From Gnetum montanum (Eukaryota > Streptophyta > Gnetopsida > Gnetales > Gnetaceae): DNA of 64,000 nucleotides. The notes beneath the pieces are model-generated. The model was not told the DNA's origin. It searched no databases and was given only the letters and a program-made list of their open reading frames with translations. The DNA lies in NCBI GenBank assembly GCA_015680685.1, contig MNCI01037977.1, positions 282,971 to 346,970 on the forward strand. The letters are read 5' to 3'. The translations under genes and the position numbers were made by a program. This document shows positions 1 to 11,904 of this stretch, in pieces. Within the stretch, counting starts at the first letter, position 1; each line of letters opens with the position of its first letter.

Positions 1-224
1 GTTGTGGGCACTTTGGAAAATATTCTAACTCTAGAGAAAAGAAACTACAGGAGCTCTACTATTCTATGACAAAAACTATATGGAAACCATGTTTCCAAGT
101 GCTATATTTATAGGCTAGCACATACCCTATGATATCAGATATCTAACATTGCATCTTGGGACCTGATATCGCATACCCACTATCAAGGCTTTGATATTGG
201 AACTAGGAAAAATATGACTCATCA
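1..224 (-). repeat. Partial LTR of the element C family
   Basis: This stretch matches the last ~225 bases of the two LTRs at 2695-3567 and 11022-11899. It shares the sequence around the inverted TATA box (CTATAAATA read on the minus strand), the GATATC-rich segment and the terminal ATGACTCATCA. The rest lies outside the window, so it may be a solo LTR or the end of another element. Its right end at 224 matches the LTR ends of element C. Confidence 0.7.
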
Positions 225-414
225 TTGACTAAGAAGGATAAAGTTTTATGACTCATCATTGGTGCATAATTGTGCATGTATTGGAAGTGTCTACCCATGG
301 AAATATATTAAGAAGTACATAACATTAGAATGATGAATTAATATGGATTTAAAGGTGGTCTTGCCTTTGACTATAAAGGAATGATTGAATTATGTTCTAG
401 AGTTGCATAAACTT

Positions 415-426
415 TGGTATCAGAGC
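415..426 (+). promoter_or_regulatory. Primer-binding site, initiator tRNA-Met type
   Basis: TGGTATCAGAGC is the standard plant LTR-retrotransposon primer site complementary to the 3' end of initiator tRNA-Met. It lies 7 bases after the inferred LTR end (CA at 406-407), which sets the element's plus orientation. Confidence 0.85.
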
Positions 427-580
427 ATATGATTGGAATATTTAAGCATTGCATGCCATTTTTCTTTATGTTTTCATGCTTGGTTAATGCCTAGGTTTGA
501 GGGATTGTGTTCATTGTATCTTGGAGTTGAGTGCATTATCTTAGATCTACAATTGTTGTGTTAATTCTTGTTTGAACTAT

Positions 581-1591
581 ATGGGAAGCATGACTTCCAA
601 GAAAAAATCATTGCACACTTTGAACAAACACATGAAAGATCTTAGAGGTGCCTTCAAAATGGTTGTGGATAGATTAAAATAATTTAATGCAAAACTTGAT
701 GCCAATGTAGGTCCATCTCAAAGGAGGGATGATGTTAAAGATCATTTAAACCATGAAGATGAAGGAGAAAATCTAGATGAAAGAGGAGATGGTAAGGAGG
801 CTATGCATCTAGGTCATGAAAGTGTTGGGTTCCATGCTTCAAGGGCTCCAAGAGGAAGGGATCCTTGTCCTCATGTGCTTGATCATTCATCAAGGTCAAG
901 TTCATAAAAGCATTTAAGGCTAGATGAGAAGGATGAAACAAGGCTAACTAGGACATTCAAAAATGCATCTAGCCTTTTGTATGTGCAATTGAAGTCTTTC
1001 AATGGGATTGATGGTTCACATGCATTTGAGACATGTTTGAAGATAATGAAAAAGCATTTTAAATTGGAGGAGATGCTCAATCATTTAAAGGTGCATATTA
1101 TTGAATCCAAACTTGAAGTTATGGCTTCCATTTGATGGGAGAAGGAATCTCATGCATTCTACATGAAAAAAAAGGGTCCATACTAGGGGATGACCAATTA
1201 TGCACAATACATGTTGAGGTAGAAGTATGAGCAATCCAAGCAAAGATAAGGGACAATTTTGAGGTTGAAGCATCTTAGACAAAGTGAGAAGGATATGAAG
1301 GCCTTTTACTTTGAGTTTTGCAAATTGTTTCATCATTCCAAGGTGAATTGAAGTAATCATGAGTAGATATCCATATTTCTTGGAGGTTTGAACATGCAAT
1401 ATTAGTAGGAGTTGACCTTCTATGAACCTTAAAGCCTAGATGAGACATATGATTTGGTTATGAAGGTTGAGAAGAAGTGTAGTGTCTATGGGAACAAAGA
1501 AAATGAACCATGCAAGGACAAGAATAAGGGTTTTAAATGTAAAAGGGATCCAACTCTAAGAAAGCCAAAGAAGACTATAAGAAGAAGATGA
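581..1591 (+). pseudogene. Decayed retrotransposon gag-like ORF
   Basis: A frame of about 336 codons opens with ATG at 581 and can be followed to TGA at 1589. It is interrupted by about a dozen in-frame stops, most explicable as C-to-T or G-to-A decay. The middle, about residues 135-270, has the helical hydrophobic/charged pattern of a Ty3/gypsy gag capsid domain, including a segment on aligning and assessing a small target ('FNGIDGSHAFETCLKIM') and an 'EKDMKAFYFEFCKLFHH' helix. The C-terminus is lysine/arginine rich. No CCHC zinc knuckle was found. It is assigned to gag from its position after the primer site and this pattern; the lineage is not certain. Confidence 0.55.
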
Positions 1592-2221
1592 TTCTTTGGT
1601 TTTTGAGATTGCAAGGAATTGTGACTTGTAGTTCCCTTATACTAAGAAGTAGCATTTTAGGTTTCTCTTCAATAAGAAGAAGTAGGATTTCAAGTTTTTA
1701 TTCATTTGGTTGATTGTGGGAGGATGTGACCTGTAGCAAGTCATAGTCATCTTGGAATTGTGAGAAGGTACGACTTGTAGTTACTTGCAATTAATGGCTC
1801 AACACTTTTTAAAAAGTGAATTAAATATAGAATGTTTAGGGATTAGGTACAACAACTATAACAGAGAGAAGTGTTGATATAATCCAAGCTTTTTGCCAAT
1901 TGTGTGGTACTCTTGAGTTAAAGGGAAGAGCTCTAAGGGCAATTGTGAGCCCATTGAACATTGTATGAGTTCTTTGACATTGTAATTCTTATCTTGTGGA
2001 TGAGGTAAGGATTGAGAGGGGTGTTAGGCCTCATGATTTTCATCCATTGTTGAGTGTTGTGAGGTTTGGTATGCATGGGAGGCTCAATATTTTCATAGAT
2101 ATTTAGCTTGTGTGTTCATCAGTCCATTTACATTGTCTTTTGATGTATTTCATATTTTCATACATGAATTAAAGAGGTTTTTAGTGGTATTTTTCTTATT
2201 ATACATTGTGCATGAACCTTG

Positions 2222-2296
2222 GATGAATTAATGTGGATTTAAGGGTGGTCTTAGGTTTGATTACATAGAAATGGTGAATTAAAATCTAGAGCTACA
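2222..2296 (+). repeat. 3' LTR end matching 333-407
   Basis: About 75 bases repeat 333-407 with scattered substitutions: GATGAATTAAT-TGGATTTAA, then GGTGGTCTT, and CTAGAG shortly before the terminal CA. This gives the 3' boundary of the gag-only relic. Confidence 0.6.
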
Positions 2297-2689
2297 CTAG
2301 CTTACATATTTACTATTTGTTTCATGTAGATGGATAGCTTATTTTGAGAGTTTTCATCCTTGCCTTGTGTGATGGGTTTCCGAGGTAACATCCTCCCAAC
2401 TTGATGACAGCTGCATCATTGACAAGATTTAGGTGCATATTTCACAATAACTCATTGTGGTTACAATAAGATTGGTAGCTTTGGGAACTCTAATTTCTTG
2501 TGTGAATTAATATGATATTATGGTTTCTCAATGCTTTCTTGGAGGTGATCCTACTCCTTCAAAATGCTATGGGAATTATAAACTTGAAGACATGTTGGCA
2601 ATTTGGGTAGGACTTATTTGACAAACATAAGGTATTGAACCCTCAAGCACAAAACCTCTTAACTTATTGGGTTTCATTTTCTCCTATTA
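2297..2689. other. Unassigned sequence, target of element C
   Basis: No coding, RNA or repeat signature was recognised. The same unidentified sequence resumes at 11905, after element C and its target duplication. Confidence 0.6.
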
Positions 2690-2694
2690 TGAGG
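2690..2694. repeat. Target-site duplication (left) of element C
   Basis: TGAGG directly before the LTR; the same five bases follow the right LTR at 11900-11904. Confidence 0.9.
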
Positions 2695-3567
2695 TGATGA
2701 GCTGCGAGGTACCCTTAGGCCCAGCCATATGAATCACAAGCGTTTAAGCACAATCTAGTCAAATTCCATGGATGGGACTAGTTATGTGTTTAAATCGTTA
2801 TGCTTTAATCATAGTTCATTGTCTTTCCACTTGGACTTGTGGTAGCTTTGTCACATATGGTTTTGTCCAAAGTGAGGCATATGATCTTGTCTAATTCTAT
2901 GCTGCTCCTAATGATGATAAAGAGATAAATTAACTAAGTTAATGAACAATGGAAAATAAGATCTAAACTAGCCTATGTGTGATAAGTATCTATCCCCAAT
3001 CATTCGTACATGCCTTGGACTTCATATAACTACCCCTAGGATTGCCAAGTGTACGTCATTAAGTGTGCCAAACGATACATTGCTAGATTACCAAGTACTT
3101 ACACTTAAGTGCTTGTGATTATGTCATACTCATTCCACTTAATAATAGGAATAGTAAATAGAAATAAATGGAAACATTAACTAAAGAAAATAGTAAATAA
3201 TTAAAGTAATAATAAATATAAGTGAATGTGGCAATGATGGAAGTAATCTCGATCTTTATTTCCAATTATGTAACGTGTCCAAGTACATCACACTTGAACA
3301 AAGGTGTTGTATGATTACAAACATCACACTACGAGCATGCACCAAGAACAATAAAACTTGAATGCAAAAATCTAAGAAAGACTATAAAAAACTAAGCACT
3401 AAAACTATGTCCCAGTTATGCGTCCAAGTGTTGTATTTATAGGATAGCACAGAACAGATGATATCATATATCTAACATCATTTCTTGAGACTCGATATGG
3501 CATATCTAATATCATAGCCTCAATATCAAGTATCTGATATCAGGGCTAACACAATGATGACTCATCA
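2695..3567 (-). repeat. 3' LTR of element C (left copy)
   Basis: 873 bases, TG...CA ends, direct repeat of 11022-11899. An inverted TATA box (CTATAAATA on the minus strand) lies at 3433-3442. Several GATATC-containing short repeats occur near the right end. Confidence 0.9.
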
Positions 3568-3749
3568 TACCCACACAACTAAATGAAAACTCGTCCTCAA
3601 GTTAAACAAAATGAGGAACATGTTCTTTACAAAAATTGGTGGAAAGGTATGGAATTATTAACTAACTTAGACAAGCAAAAAAATGTACATATACATGCTA
3701 CAGTGGTGCTTACAAAAATTGGACACAAAATTACAAGACATAACTTGAG

Positions 3750-6476
3750 GAAGCTCATGTGGTTCTCAAAGGCAATGGCTCTTCCATCAAGTGCTTCCAT
3801 TTATTGCCAAGCTTGTGAAATTTATAGCAATGAAGCAATGCCTGCAACTTCTCCTCTTCTATCCTTGGGTCATGTACCATCCAGGCTACTAAATTGATAT
3901 GTATTGATGATGGTATGTTCCAAGGACATGGTAGTTGCAAGAACATCTTATTAACCTTCATATACCAAGCTGCAAACTACCTTCATTCTTCCTCAAAGGC
4001 CCTAGCTTTCTATCTTAATTCTTGATAATCTATTAATCTCCTAGCTAGGTCTAAGGCAACATCCTTTTGTCCATGGTAGCTAGCTTTAACCACCTTCAAT
4101 TCTAAGTTTGCCACATGAAGCTTTTGTAAAGCATCTTTTCTATTCGCAAACTCTTTCTCATATAATGCATAAGTGGTTGCTACCTGCTTCTCTAGCTCAC
4201 TTCTAGGCCCGCTTGCTATTAACATGGCAAGGTTGGCTTATCTGAGGTTATCCAATGTCATATACTCTTTCAAATCCTTAATCTGCAAGTCTTTATTTTT
4301 CACTTTTGCCTAATGAACCATAGCATCGCTATCCAAGATGGGTTGCCAGTCAAGATTTCACACTGACATGGCTCCAAAGTTGGCTTTAGCCATCTTGATT
4401 TCCTTTTTATTTATTTGCTTATACATGCCTACTTGGTCATGGAAGTGTTCCTTCAAATTTTCATGTTTCTTGGTTCTATTTTGCCACGTGCTAATTTCAA
4501 TGGTTGATTTCTGTCAAATAGTGCAAACCTCCTTCATTAAGAGGGTTCTATTTTCCCTAGCCAATCTACTAATATCCTGGTTGACCCTCATCAGTTTTTC
4601 CCTTAACTAATGGAAGCTTTCTTCTAGAATATTCTTTTGTTGTCCAATGGTGATCAACCTGGAGTTTTCTATAGCAAGCTATTTATTCTCCTTCTAAGTG
4701 GCAATCAATGCCTTTTTGTAAACATGGGATTGTGCATTAGCAGCAGAGGCATTCTAGACCACCTTCTCTTTTTCTTGCTTGATAACTTTATTTTCTTCAA
4801 TTAACTTGATTAGCTACTTTGTTCTAAATTATTCTACCTAGTTAGGTGTGATAAATTGAGTAGGATCCCATCTTTTAGCTCTCAGGGTGGCCAACTCTTG
4901 TTGTAACCATTGCACTTCTGCTTCTACAAGCTTCACCTTGGTCTCTACCATGACCAATTTTCCTTTAGTGGTAATGAGGTTTAATTGTGTTGTAATGACA
5001 TCACTAGGAATATCAAATAAGGTGGTCATCACTTATCCTATCTGTAGTAATCGATCTAATACATCTTCATGTTCCACAAGAGTCATTAGAGTCCCAGTGA
5101 GCATTTGTGCATCTTTGGTCCTAGTTAGATCTACTGGGGGCACAACAGGCACATTGAATGATTCTTTAATGTGATGTGTAATCACTTCGACTATGCCTAC
5201 CACATCCTAATGCTACATTACCACTACTGTGACACCTTCTCCCCTCTCAAGCATCACTTGGAAGGATGCAACATTAATAGATATTTTTTTGGACCACTAG
5301 GATTCTCCTCCTAATTACAGTGAGATCTGCCCTCTTTTCAAATCAGCTGAAATGGTGGGTTGTACCTCATCCAAGACTCTAAAGAGGTTTGATTCTTCCC
5401 TCCTTCCCTAGCTAAGTTTCTAAGTAATTTTCTACAGGTGGCTCATTGAGGATTTGTAATCTTGCGACAACAGTGATGGTGGAACTTGTGTTTCAGGGCA
5501 TTGTTCAAGCTCTCATTCTACTTCTTTTTCTGGTTCAGCTTCCTTCTTCGGTTCTTGCTCTTCACCAAGGTCTTTCCTTGGTGCTATAGGTTTGAGTAAC
5601 TCTGCAAAGGAAGTGTTCTGAGCCTTCTTGGGGACATCGTTTTTGCAACCCCAGGATTTTAGGTAAGGGAATGGAAATTCCCTACCTTTTTCTCCTTGAA
5701 CCACCTTTGGATCTCTATACAATATAGCTAGGGAATGTTAATTGTGCACTTGTCCATGAGGATGCCACTTCCCCTAACCGCATAGGTGGAGATTCGATTG
5801 AGCCCTTTGGTGAAAAAGAGATGATTTATCCCTATCTTGAAATAGGTTCTCTCTTCTAAAGTCAATTCATTATATGTCTTGTCATCCTTGCCATATGCCC
5901 GCCTCAGCCACAACTTTCTTATGTTAGGGTTAGATCTCGTAGATAGATGGGCTAACTTAGCCCCTTCATTCAACAAATTCAGAGCTTTGACAATTGCTTT
6001 AATCAAGAAGTCAACATTAACTCTGCAAATGCTAACTATAGTACCTTCCTTCTTGTTATGTCAGAATTGGTATGTTTCTCCAAGATACCACTCGTCACTA
6101 CTGAAAGAATAGGCCACAAATGTGATGCCTAAAGTTGTGTCCAAACTGCTTCTAAAGCAAACTCCATAAATGGGCCAAAGTTCATCTCCATGATGACTGT
6201 GGTCAACATGGATTTTTCTTGAATGGTCTCAAGGCATTTCAGATACAACATGAGATGTTGTCCTTGCATGAGGGCATGTGGTTCTGCAACCTCTCCTTGG
6301 ACCGACTATCCTATGATAGGAGCCTCTTAATGAATGCTGAATGATTGGGCTTCCTACTCCTCATGCTTCGCATGTTTGCCTTATTGGCCTTGGCCACCTC
6401 ATGGGTGCTTAACTGCTCATTGTGAAGGTTCTCCTTGTGCTCATCTTTTTCGGGCCATCTGCAATCAAGCAAAGAT
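3750..6476 (-). pseudogene. Second ORF of element C, function unknown, coiled-coil rich
   Basis: Minus-strand coding remnants follow a good intron acceptor (pyrimidine-rich tract then TTGCAG at about 6477), with ATG immediately after it. The best open pieces are 5728-6006 and 5513-5722; coiled-coil segments lie at 4838-5032 and 4010-4225. The central part (5728-6006) reads as a folded helical domain containing 'LTLEERTYFKIG'; an acidic Glu/Lys/Pro-rich linker follows, then heptad-like leucine and charged residues to about 3750. At least two frameshifts and many C-to-T stops break it. It runs in the same direction as gag and sits where pol would normally be. I do not recognise the family. It may be an accessory ORF expressed from a spliced RNA. 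Confidence 0.45.
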
Positions 6477-8429
6477 TGGGTGTTAGTAAGGTTGTGTTCT
6501 TTATCATTAATTAGTTTATACCTTATTTTTTGCCTTAGTTCATCAAGTTCTTAGTTCATATGATTGCAAAGTTAGAAACATTTTTAGGAAAAATCCCCAA
6601 AAAGTGTTTATCATCTTTTACGACCCTTCGCAATTGATTCCTTTTTCCTTATGTGTGGCTTATTATAACGGTTATGGTTCCTTGGGTGGAAAAATTAAGG
6701 TTTATGACATTACCACGATTGATTTTACATCATATCACTTATGTTTTTTAACGTTCTTACCGTTATAATATCCTTCAAGCGATAGCAAATTTTGGAAAAG
6801 TGGTGCAAGTTTCTCACACAAGCAACCCCCCAACCCAACGACTAACATGAACACTCTGGGTTTAGACAAGTTCAAACAATATGAAAAACAGTGGTAGAAA
6901 TCCAAATATAACAAGTTGTAGTTGGTTACGTAAAGCTATGAGTCTTGAGAGAAAATTTGAACAACTCCCCTAGCTACAAATGATGAAAATGAAGTTTGGA
7001 CACCACGGGGGTCATATATATAGGTTTTTTGTGACCCGATATCAGGTATTTGACATCACGTCCCACCCAATATCGAGTATGTGATATCAAGGTCCATGAA
7101 TAAGCATCTCATGGGGGTACTAAGCATAAGAAATGAAGCTCTAAGGTTGATTAGAAGGTTTCAGGTTAGTTCCATAGTTTTGGGGTAAGTAGGAAATCTT
7201 ATGAAGGCACCGTAAGGGTGAGAAGGTGGAGTTGTTGACATGAAAATCTTTGGAAGAAGTAAGAAAAAGGGCATTTAAATCAAGGTTGTGGAAAAATTAA
7301 TTTACATGATAAGGGAAAGCATAAAATTTAACAATGAAATGCTTGGAAGGTTAAAAATGATGTGGTTGTGTCAACAAGTACAAATTACAACAGTTACACA
7401 AGTGGATCCTCCCCAAACTAGGCTCCAGCCCATAATGCCCTTGTGTAACCATGCCTTAAAATGTCCGTAGGCACGAAAGGGGTTGAATGCAACACATACT
7501 TATGCAGTAAAACACACATGTTTAAACCACCAATTTGAGATAGTAACTCTATGTTACATAAAACCACAAGTTAGGATCAAACGAATAGTGAGATGAGGTG
7601 AACTATAGAAAGGATTGCAAAAATTGGGACATGAGATACCTTACCATGTGCACAATGAATCCTTGTGTGTTATTAATGGTTAAATAATCATGATCACTTC
7701 TTTCCAAGATTCAAACCAAGTCCAAACCACATTTCAGTGACATCACACCATTCATCACTTCGGCTAAGAACCATAAGAATATCATAGTTCCAAGGAGTAA
7801 CATCACTTGCATTTTGTCCAAGGGAGGAGCTTATTTATGGCACACATGATTTTTTTAATGAAAGTTCTAAGAAGCTGCCAACCTTCAAGCATGGGTACAT
7901 GTCTTTCTAATGGGACCTGCAGAAATTATTCAATGCCTTTTTATGATACTCTTACTTCCATTTTTCATTAGATCTACAAGGATATAATTACAACCTCAGC
8001 AAAATTATAGAACATACAGAAGTGGCCAAAAAGAATCCACAAATTTCCTTGATGTCACACCCTTTACATTTCCCCTTGGTTTTGCACTCTTCTGCCCAGA
8101 CATAATAATTTTGAATTTATTTTTAGGTTGGATGATGAAAAAGAATATCATTATGACCAGGGTAAGAACCTCTTATTAATGGGATGAGTGGATGGATGAT
8201 GTGGTCTCACTATTCGAATAATCAATCCCTTATGAGTTGACAGCATAGAGAAGACCTCACCTCAATGGGCTACATGATCATTTTATTCACAAGTGAGATT
8301 ACGTAACAAAGGAAATGAAAACAACAAATAGAAAAAGTTGAAAGGAATAGGAAAAATTATATCAAGAAATAAGAAAATGACAAAAAATTATAAAACGAAA
8401 ATATGGAAAACACTTATGGATCCTAAAGA
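6477..8429 (-). other. Spacer between gag and second ORF of element C
   Basis: About 1.95 kb with no long frame on either strand. It contains another GATATC-rich patch (7038-7090) like that of the LTRs, so part may be duplicated LTR sequence. An intron acceptor closes it at 6477. Confidence 0.5.
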
Positions 8430-10896
8430 TTAGAATGGGGGATGTCCCCCATGACTAAACATTTGGCCATGACAAGGATTAATAAGCAGATAGATAGGAT
8501 CCATGCATGTATAAAACATTGGTAACCGTTCATTCCCAAGCCATTGGGTATCTTTGGATGTTGCGGTGGCTAGGTAGACAAATCGTTGGTCACACACTTG
8601 ATTGTTAAATGTATAGTGGATTAGGGTATGAGGTGTGGTAATGAGATAGATGTCTAACCCATGATTGCATCCTTGATTATGATATGATATGCATGGATTT
8701 GTTTTTCTTTCCACACTGTTGTTTTGAGTGGGTGTTGGAGTAACAGTGGATGGTGGCCCTTGTGTAGGATCAAAGGATGGTGGTGGTAAAAAGGGAGGTG
8801 TTACACTAGATTGGTAGTGTGCTAGTTCAAATGATGTGGTAGATCCATGAGTATTTTGCTTTGATTTAAGGCCTTTCCTAAATAAGGGATGCTTCTAACA
8901 TGGCAGTTGAGATCTACCAGAATCAACATGTGTATGCACATTTACAACAGAAGTGGCATTTGTTTGCGGATAGTGTGGTGCAAAATCTTCCTGTGTCCTT
9001 GGTGGTGGCATGTGATGAGGTGGAGTATGAGAATATCGAGGATAGGATGGATGGTAAGAGGCATGAGATGGTGATCCTTTAGGAGATGTCATGGGTTGAT
9101 GGTACTTAGGAGAGTGATAGTGGTGATTTGAAGTGGAGGACGTAGAACTAGTTGGAGAAACAGAATGTTGAACCCAATATCCATGCATTTTTGACAAATA
9201 GGAAGGATAAGACTGATTTGGTTGTGGCCTCCCCCAAGACTATGATTGTTGCCAGTATGGTTAATGACAGTGTCAAGGTTGGTAATAAGTCCCCCTAGGA
9301 CAATGCGATTGATTGTGGGGTTGTCTATGATTACCGTGTGGGAAAGGAAATCTCTCGAGCATGTGCTTCTATACAAACTTTGAATTTAATGCACCTATCC
9401 AATGCTCATGTAGATGCAACAAGACTAGACAATGACCCTTTAGATGGTCATATATGCAGATGTCACATCCATTATCTTCATTTGTGGTTGAGTCTATAGC
9501 CTCACTTTTATTAGCCATTTTTCTCATTTGCCAAAAAGTGTTCCTAACTATTTCTTGGTTTGTATCCTTTGTTTATTGTGATCGCCTAGCTTGTTTTGCA
9601 TGATCCTCTCCTCGACTGTCTCAACGAGAGTTGTAACATTTTCATATATCCATTTTGACATCCTATTAAACTTTGCTTCAAGTTCATCAATAGACTTTTG
9701 TATCAATAAGGTTTGTTGCAAAATCACCTTATCAAGAGTGGTTTCTTTCTCTTTACCATAGATATGAACCTCCTTCTGTTGAAGAGCTAGGTCCCACTGA
9801 TATTTCTTGATGTTCTCCAATTTGCATATCTCTCCTTCTTCTTTTGCCACACGCTTGTTTAGCTCTCAAATCTAATGGGCTTGTAGCTCATATAATTGAC
9901 CTAGGGCATACATCCCAAGGGTCTCCCTCATTTCATTATGAAGCCAATCTATGATATGGAAAAGTTGCCTTTCCTCAGAGAAACCATGGCTTGGGCATCT
10001 ATTTAGTAGAGAATAATATCTATCTAAGGCCATGTCCAAGGGTTTATGTTGTTCTTGTTTCCATCCTTGGATCTATCTCCTCAAGTTGGACACCCTTGCA
10101 TAGATCTGGTATTTCTTGTTGAAGAGTTCCATCATTGTGAACCATCATAGGAATGAATTTGGTTTTAAAAATCTATACCACACTTTGACTCTATCAATTA
10201 GTATCCTAGGAAAGAGCTTAAGCGTTTGCCACTCGCTTTCAATGTTGTACCAGGCAAAAGCATCATGGAAGGCTTGTATATGATGTTGTGGATCTAAATC
10301 ATAGCCTCTTGCAAATTTAGGAATATTATTCATGTCAAGCCTTGGTAGGTGACTCTCTTTGTAATGCTTGCGAGATATCTTAATTACCTCTATGATCTGC
10401 ATTAGGCTCTAAATGGCCAAAAAAAGTTCATCATCATCAGATAGGTTGTGATGAAAATTTCTATTCAGTTGATTGTGTTCATGTTGATGATTGTGAGTGT
10501 TCCTGCGGGTTCAATTTTTGTTTTTATTCTGACCCTTTAGTGGAGCTTTATCCTCATACCTAAGTTCATCTTTGTTAGAACTAGATGTTGAAAAGAAAGA
10601 GGAATATGCATACCTGGAAGGATTGCCATGGCTTCTATGGTGTTCCTTTTGAGTCCTTTGATTTATCATTTTTGGATCTTGAGGAGGTCTTAGGCCTTGA
10701 GGCCTTCCTCAATTCAAGACTTGTGTCATCTCCCCCAAGATTGTCTACCTTAGGTGAATGTCATCAGGGCAGTCATGAACATAAGAAACCCCTGCATAAG
10801 GTTGGTCACTCCAATTTTCCTCACCATAAATCTCATTAGTTCTCCAATGAATATTTTTGTTATACAATGCATTATCACTTCCTTGTGAAAGAGACA
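8430..10896 (-). pseudogene. gag of LTR retrotransposon C
   Basis: The frame opens with ATG at 10896 and can be followed, with many C-to-T stops and small shifts, to the stop at 8430. Residues about 165-250 (10402-10145) hold the capsid-like segment with 'HIQAFHDAFAWYNIESEW' and 'RVKVWYRFL', the usual Retrotrans_gag pattern of aromatic residues and a Trp-Tyr pair. A charged coiled coil follows (9850-9548), then a Ser/Thr/His/Pro-rich low-complexity tail (about 9200-8700) and a short C-terminal piece. No zinc knuckle or protease is visible. It would form the particle that packages element RNA. Confidence 0.65.
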
Positions 10897-11001
10897 TTGT
10901 TGTTGGCTTATGGTGTGTGTGAGTTAATATTTTTTAAAGGATATATCATTAATACCTTTATAGTGATCATGTATGATGTAACTAATTAGATGACTAGCAC
11001 C

Positions 11002-11020
11002 ATCCTTGGAAACAACGCCA
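11002..11020 (-). promoter_or_regulatory. Decayed primer-binding site, tRNA-Asp type
   Basis: One base from the right LTR. Read on the minus strand, 15 of 19 bases agree with the classic TGGCGCCGTTGCCGGGGAT primer site of plant Ty3/gypsy Tat/Athila-type elements. Four of the five changes are C-to-T or G-to-A. This fixes the element's minus orientation. Confidence 0.75.
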
Positions 11021-11021
11021 A

Positions 11022-11899
11022 TGATGAGTAGCAAGGTACTCCTACATCCAACCATACGAATCACAAGCATTCACACGTGATCTAATTGAATTCTATGGAT
11101 GGGACTAGTTGTGCATCTAAATAATTATGATTTGATCATAGTTGGCTATCTTCCCACTTGGACTAGTGGTAGCTTTGTTACATATGGTTTAGTCCAAAGG
11201 CAGGCATATGATGTTGTCTAATTCTATGCTACTCCTAATGACAATAAAGAGATAAATTAACTAAGATAACAAACAATGGAAAATAAGATCTAAACTAGCC
11301 TACGTGTGATGAGTATCTGTCCCCAATCATTTGTACATGCCTTGGACTTCATATAACTACCGTTGGGATTGCTAATTGTACATCAGTGGGTGTGCTAAAC
11401 GATACACTTTTGGATTACCAAGTACTTATACTTAAGCGTTTGTAATTAAGTCATACTCATTCTGCTTAATAACAAGAATAGCAAATAGCAATAAATGGGA
11501 ACATTAACTAAAGAAAATAGTAAATAATTAAATAATTAAAGCATTAATAAATCTAAGTAAATGCAGCAATGATGGAAGTAATCTCGATCTTTATTTCCAG
11601 TCATGTAACATGTCCAAGTATGTCACACTTGAACAAAGGTGTCATATGATTATAAACATCACACTATGGGCATGCATTGGGAATAATAGAACTTGAATGC
11701 AAAAATTTAAGAAAGACTATCAAAAGCTAAGCACTAAAACTATGTCCCAACTATGCACTCAAGTATTGTATTTATAGGCTAGCACGGAAGAGATGATATC
11801 AAATATCTATCATTTCTTGGGACCTAATATCGTGTATCCGATATCGAAGCCTCGATATCATGTATCCCATATCAGGGCTAACACAGTGATGACTCATCA
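11022..11899 (-). repeat. 5' LTR of element C (right copy)
   Basis: 878 bases, direct repeat of 2695-3567, with a minus-strand TATA box CTATAAATAC at 11768-11777, about 120 bases from the LTR's 5' edge. The target duplication TGAGG follows at 11900-11904. Confidence 0.9.
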
Positions 11900-11904
11900 T
11901 GAGG

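Larger units (their letters stand above)
225..2296 (+). mobile_element. Degraded gag-only LTR retrotransposon
   Basis: A relic in plus orientation. A primer-binding site for initiator Met-tRNA lies at 415-426, just after the end of a 5' LTR at about 407. The stretch 333-407 recurs in diverged form at 2222-2296, which should be the end of the 3' LTR. Between them is one broken gag frame (581-1591) and about 600 bases without recognisable coding sequence. No protease, RT or integrase can be seen, so it was either non-autonomous or internally deleted. The outer ends of the LTRs and target duplications could not be fixed. Confidence 0.6.
2695..11899 (-). mobile_element. LTR retrotransposon C: complete, minus strand, no pol
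   Basis: A 9.2-kb insertion with direct LTRs at 2695-3567 and 11022-11899. Both begin TGATGAG and end CTCATCA, and perfect 5-bp target duplications TGAGG flank them at 2690-2694 and 11900-11904. A primer-binding site next to the right LTR reads on the minus strand, so transcription runs right to left. In that direction it encodes gag (10896 to 8430), a long non-coding spacer and a second, badly broken ORF (about 6476 to 3750) with coiled coil. No protease, RT, RNase H or integrase was found, so it must have depended on another element's enzymes. A gag-region fragment of the same family lies at 56800-57879. Confidence 0.9.

Noticed and set aside
7288-7470. Short plus-strand frame in element C
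   Set aside because: Antisense to the element, short, without splice sites or similarity to the antisense gene of element A.
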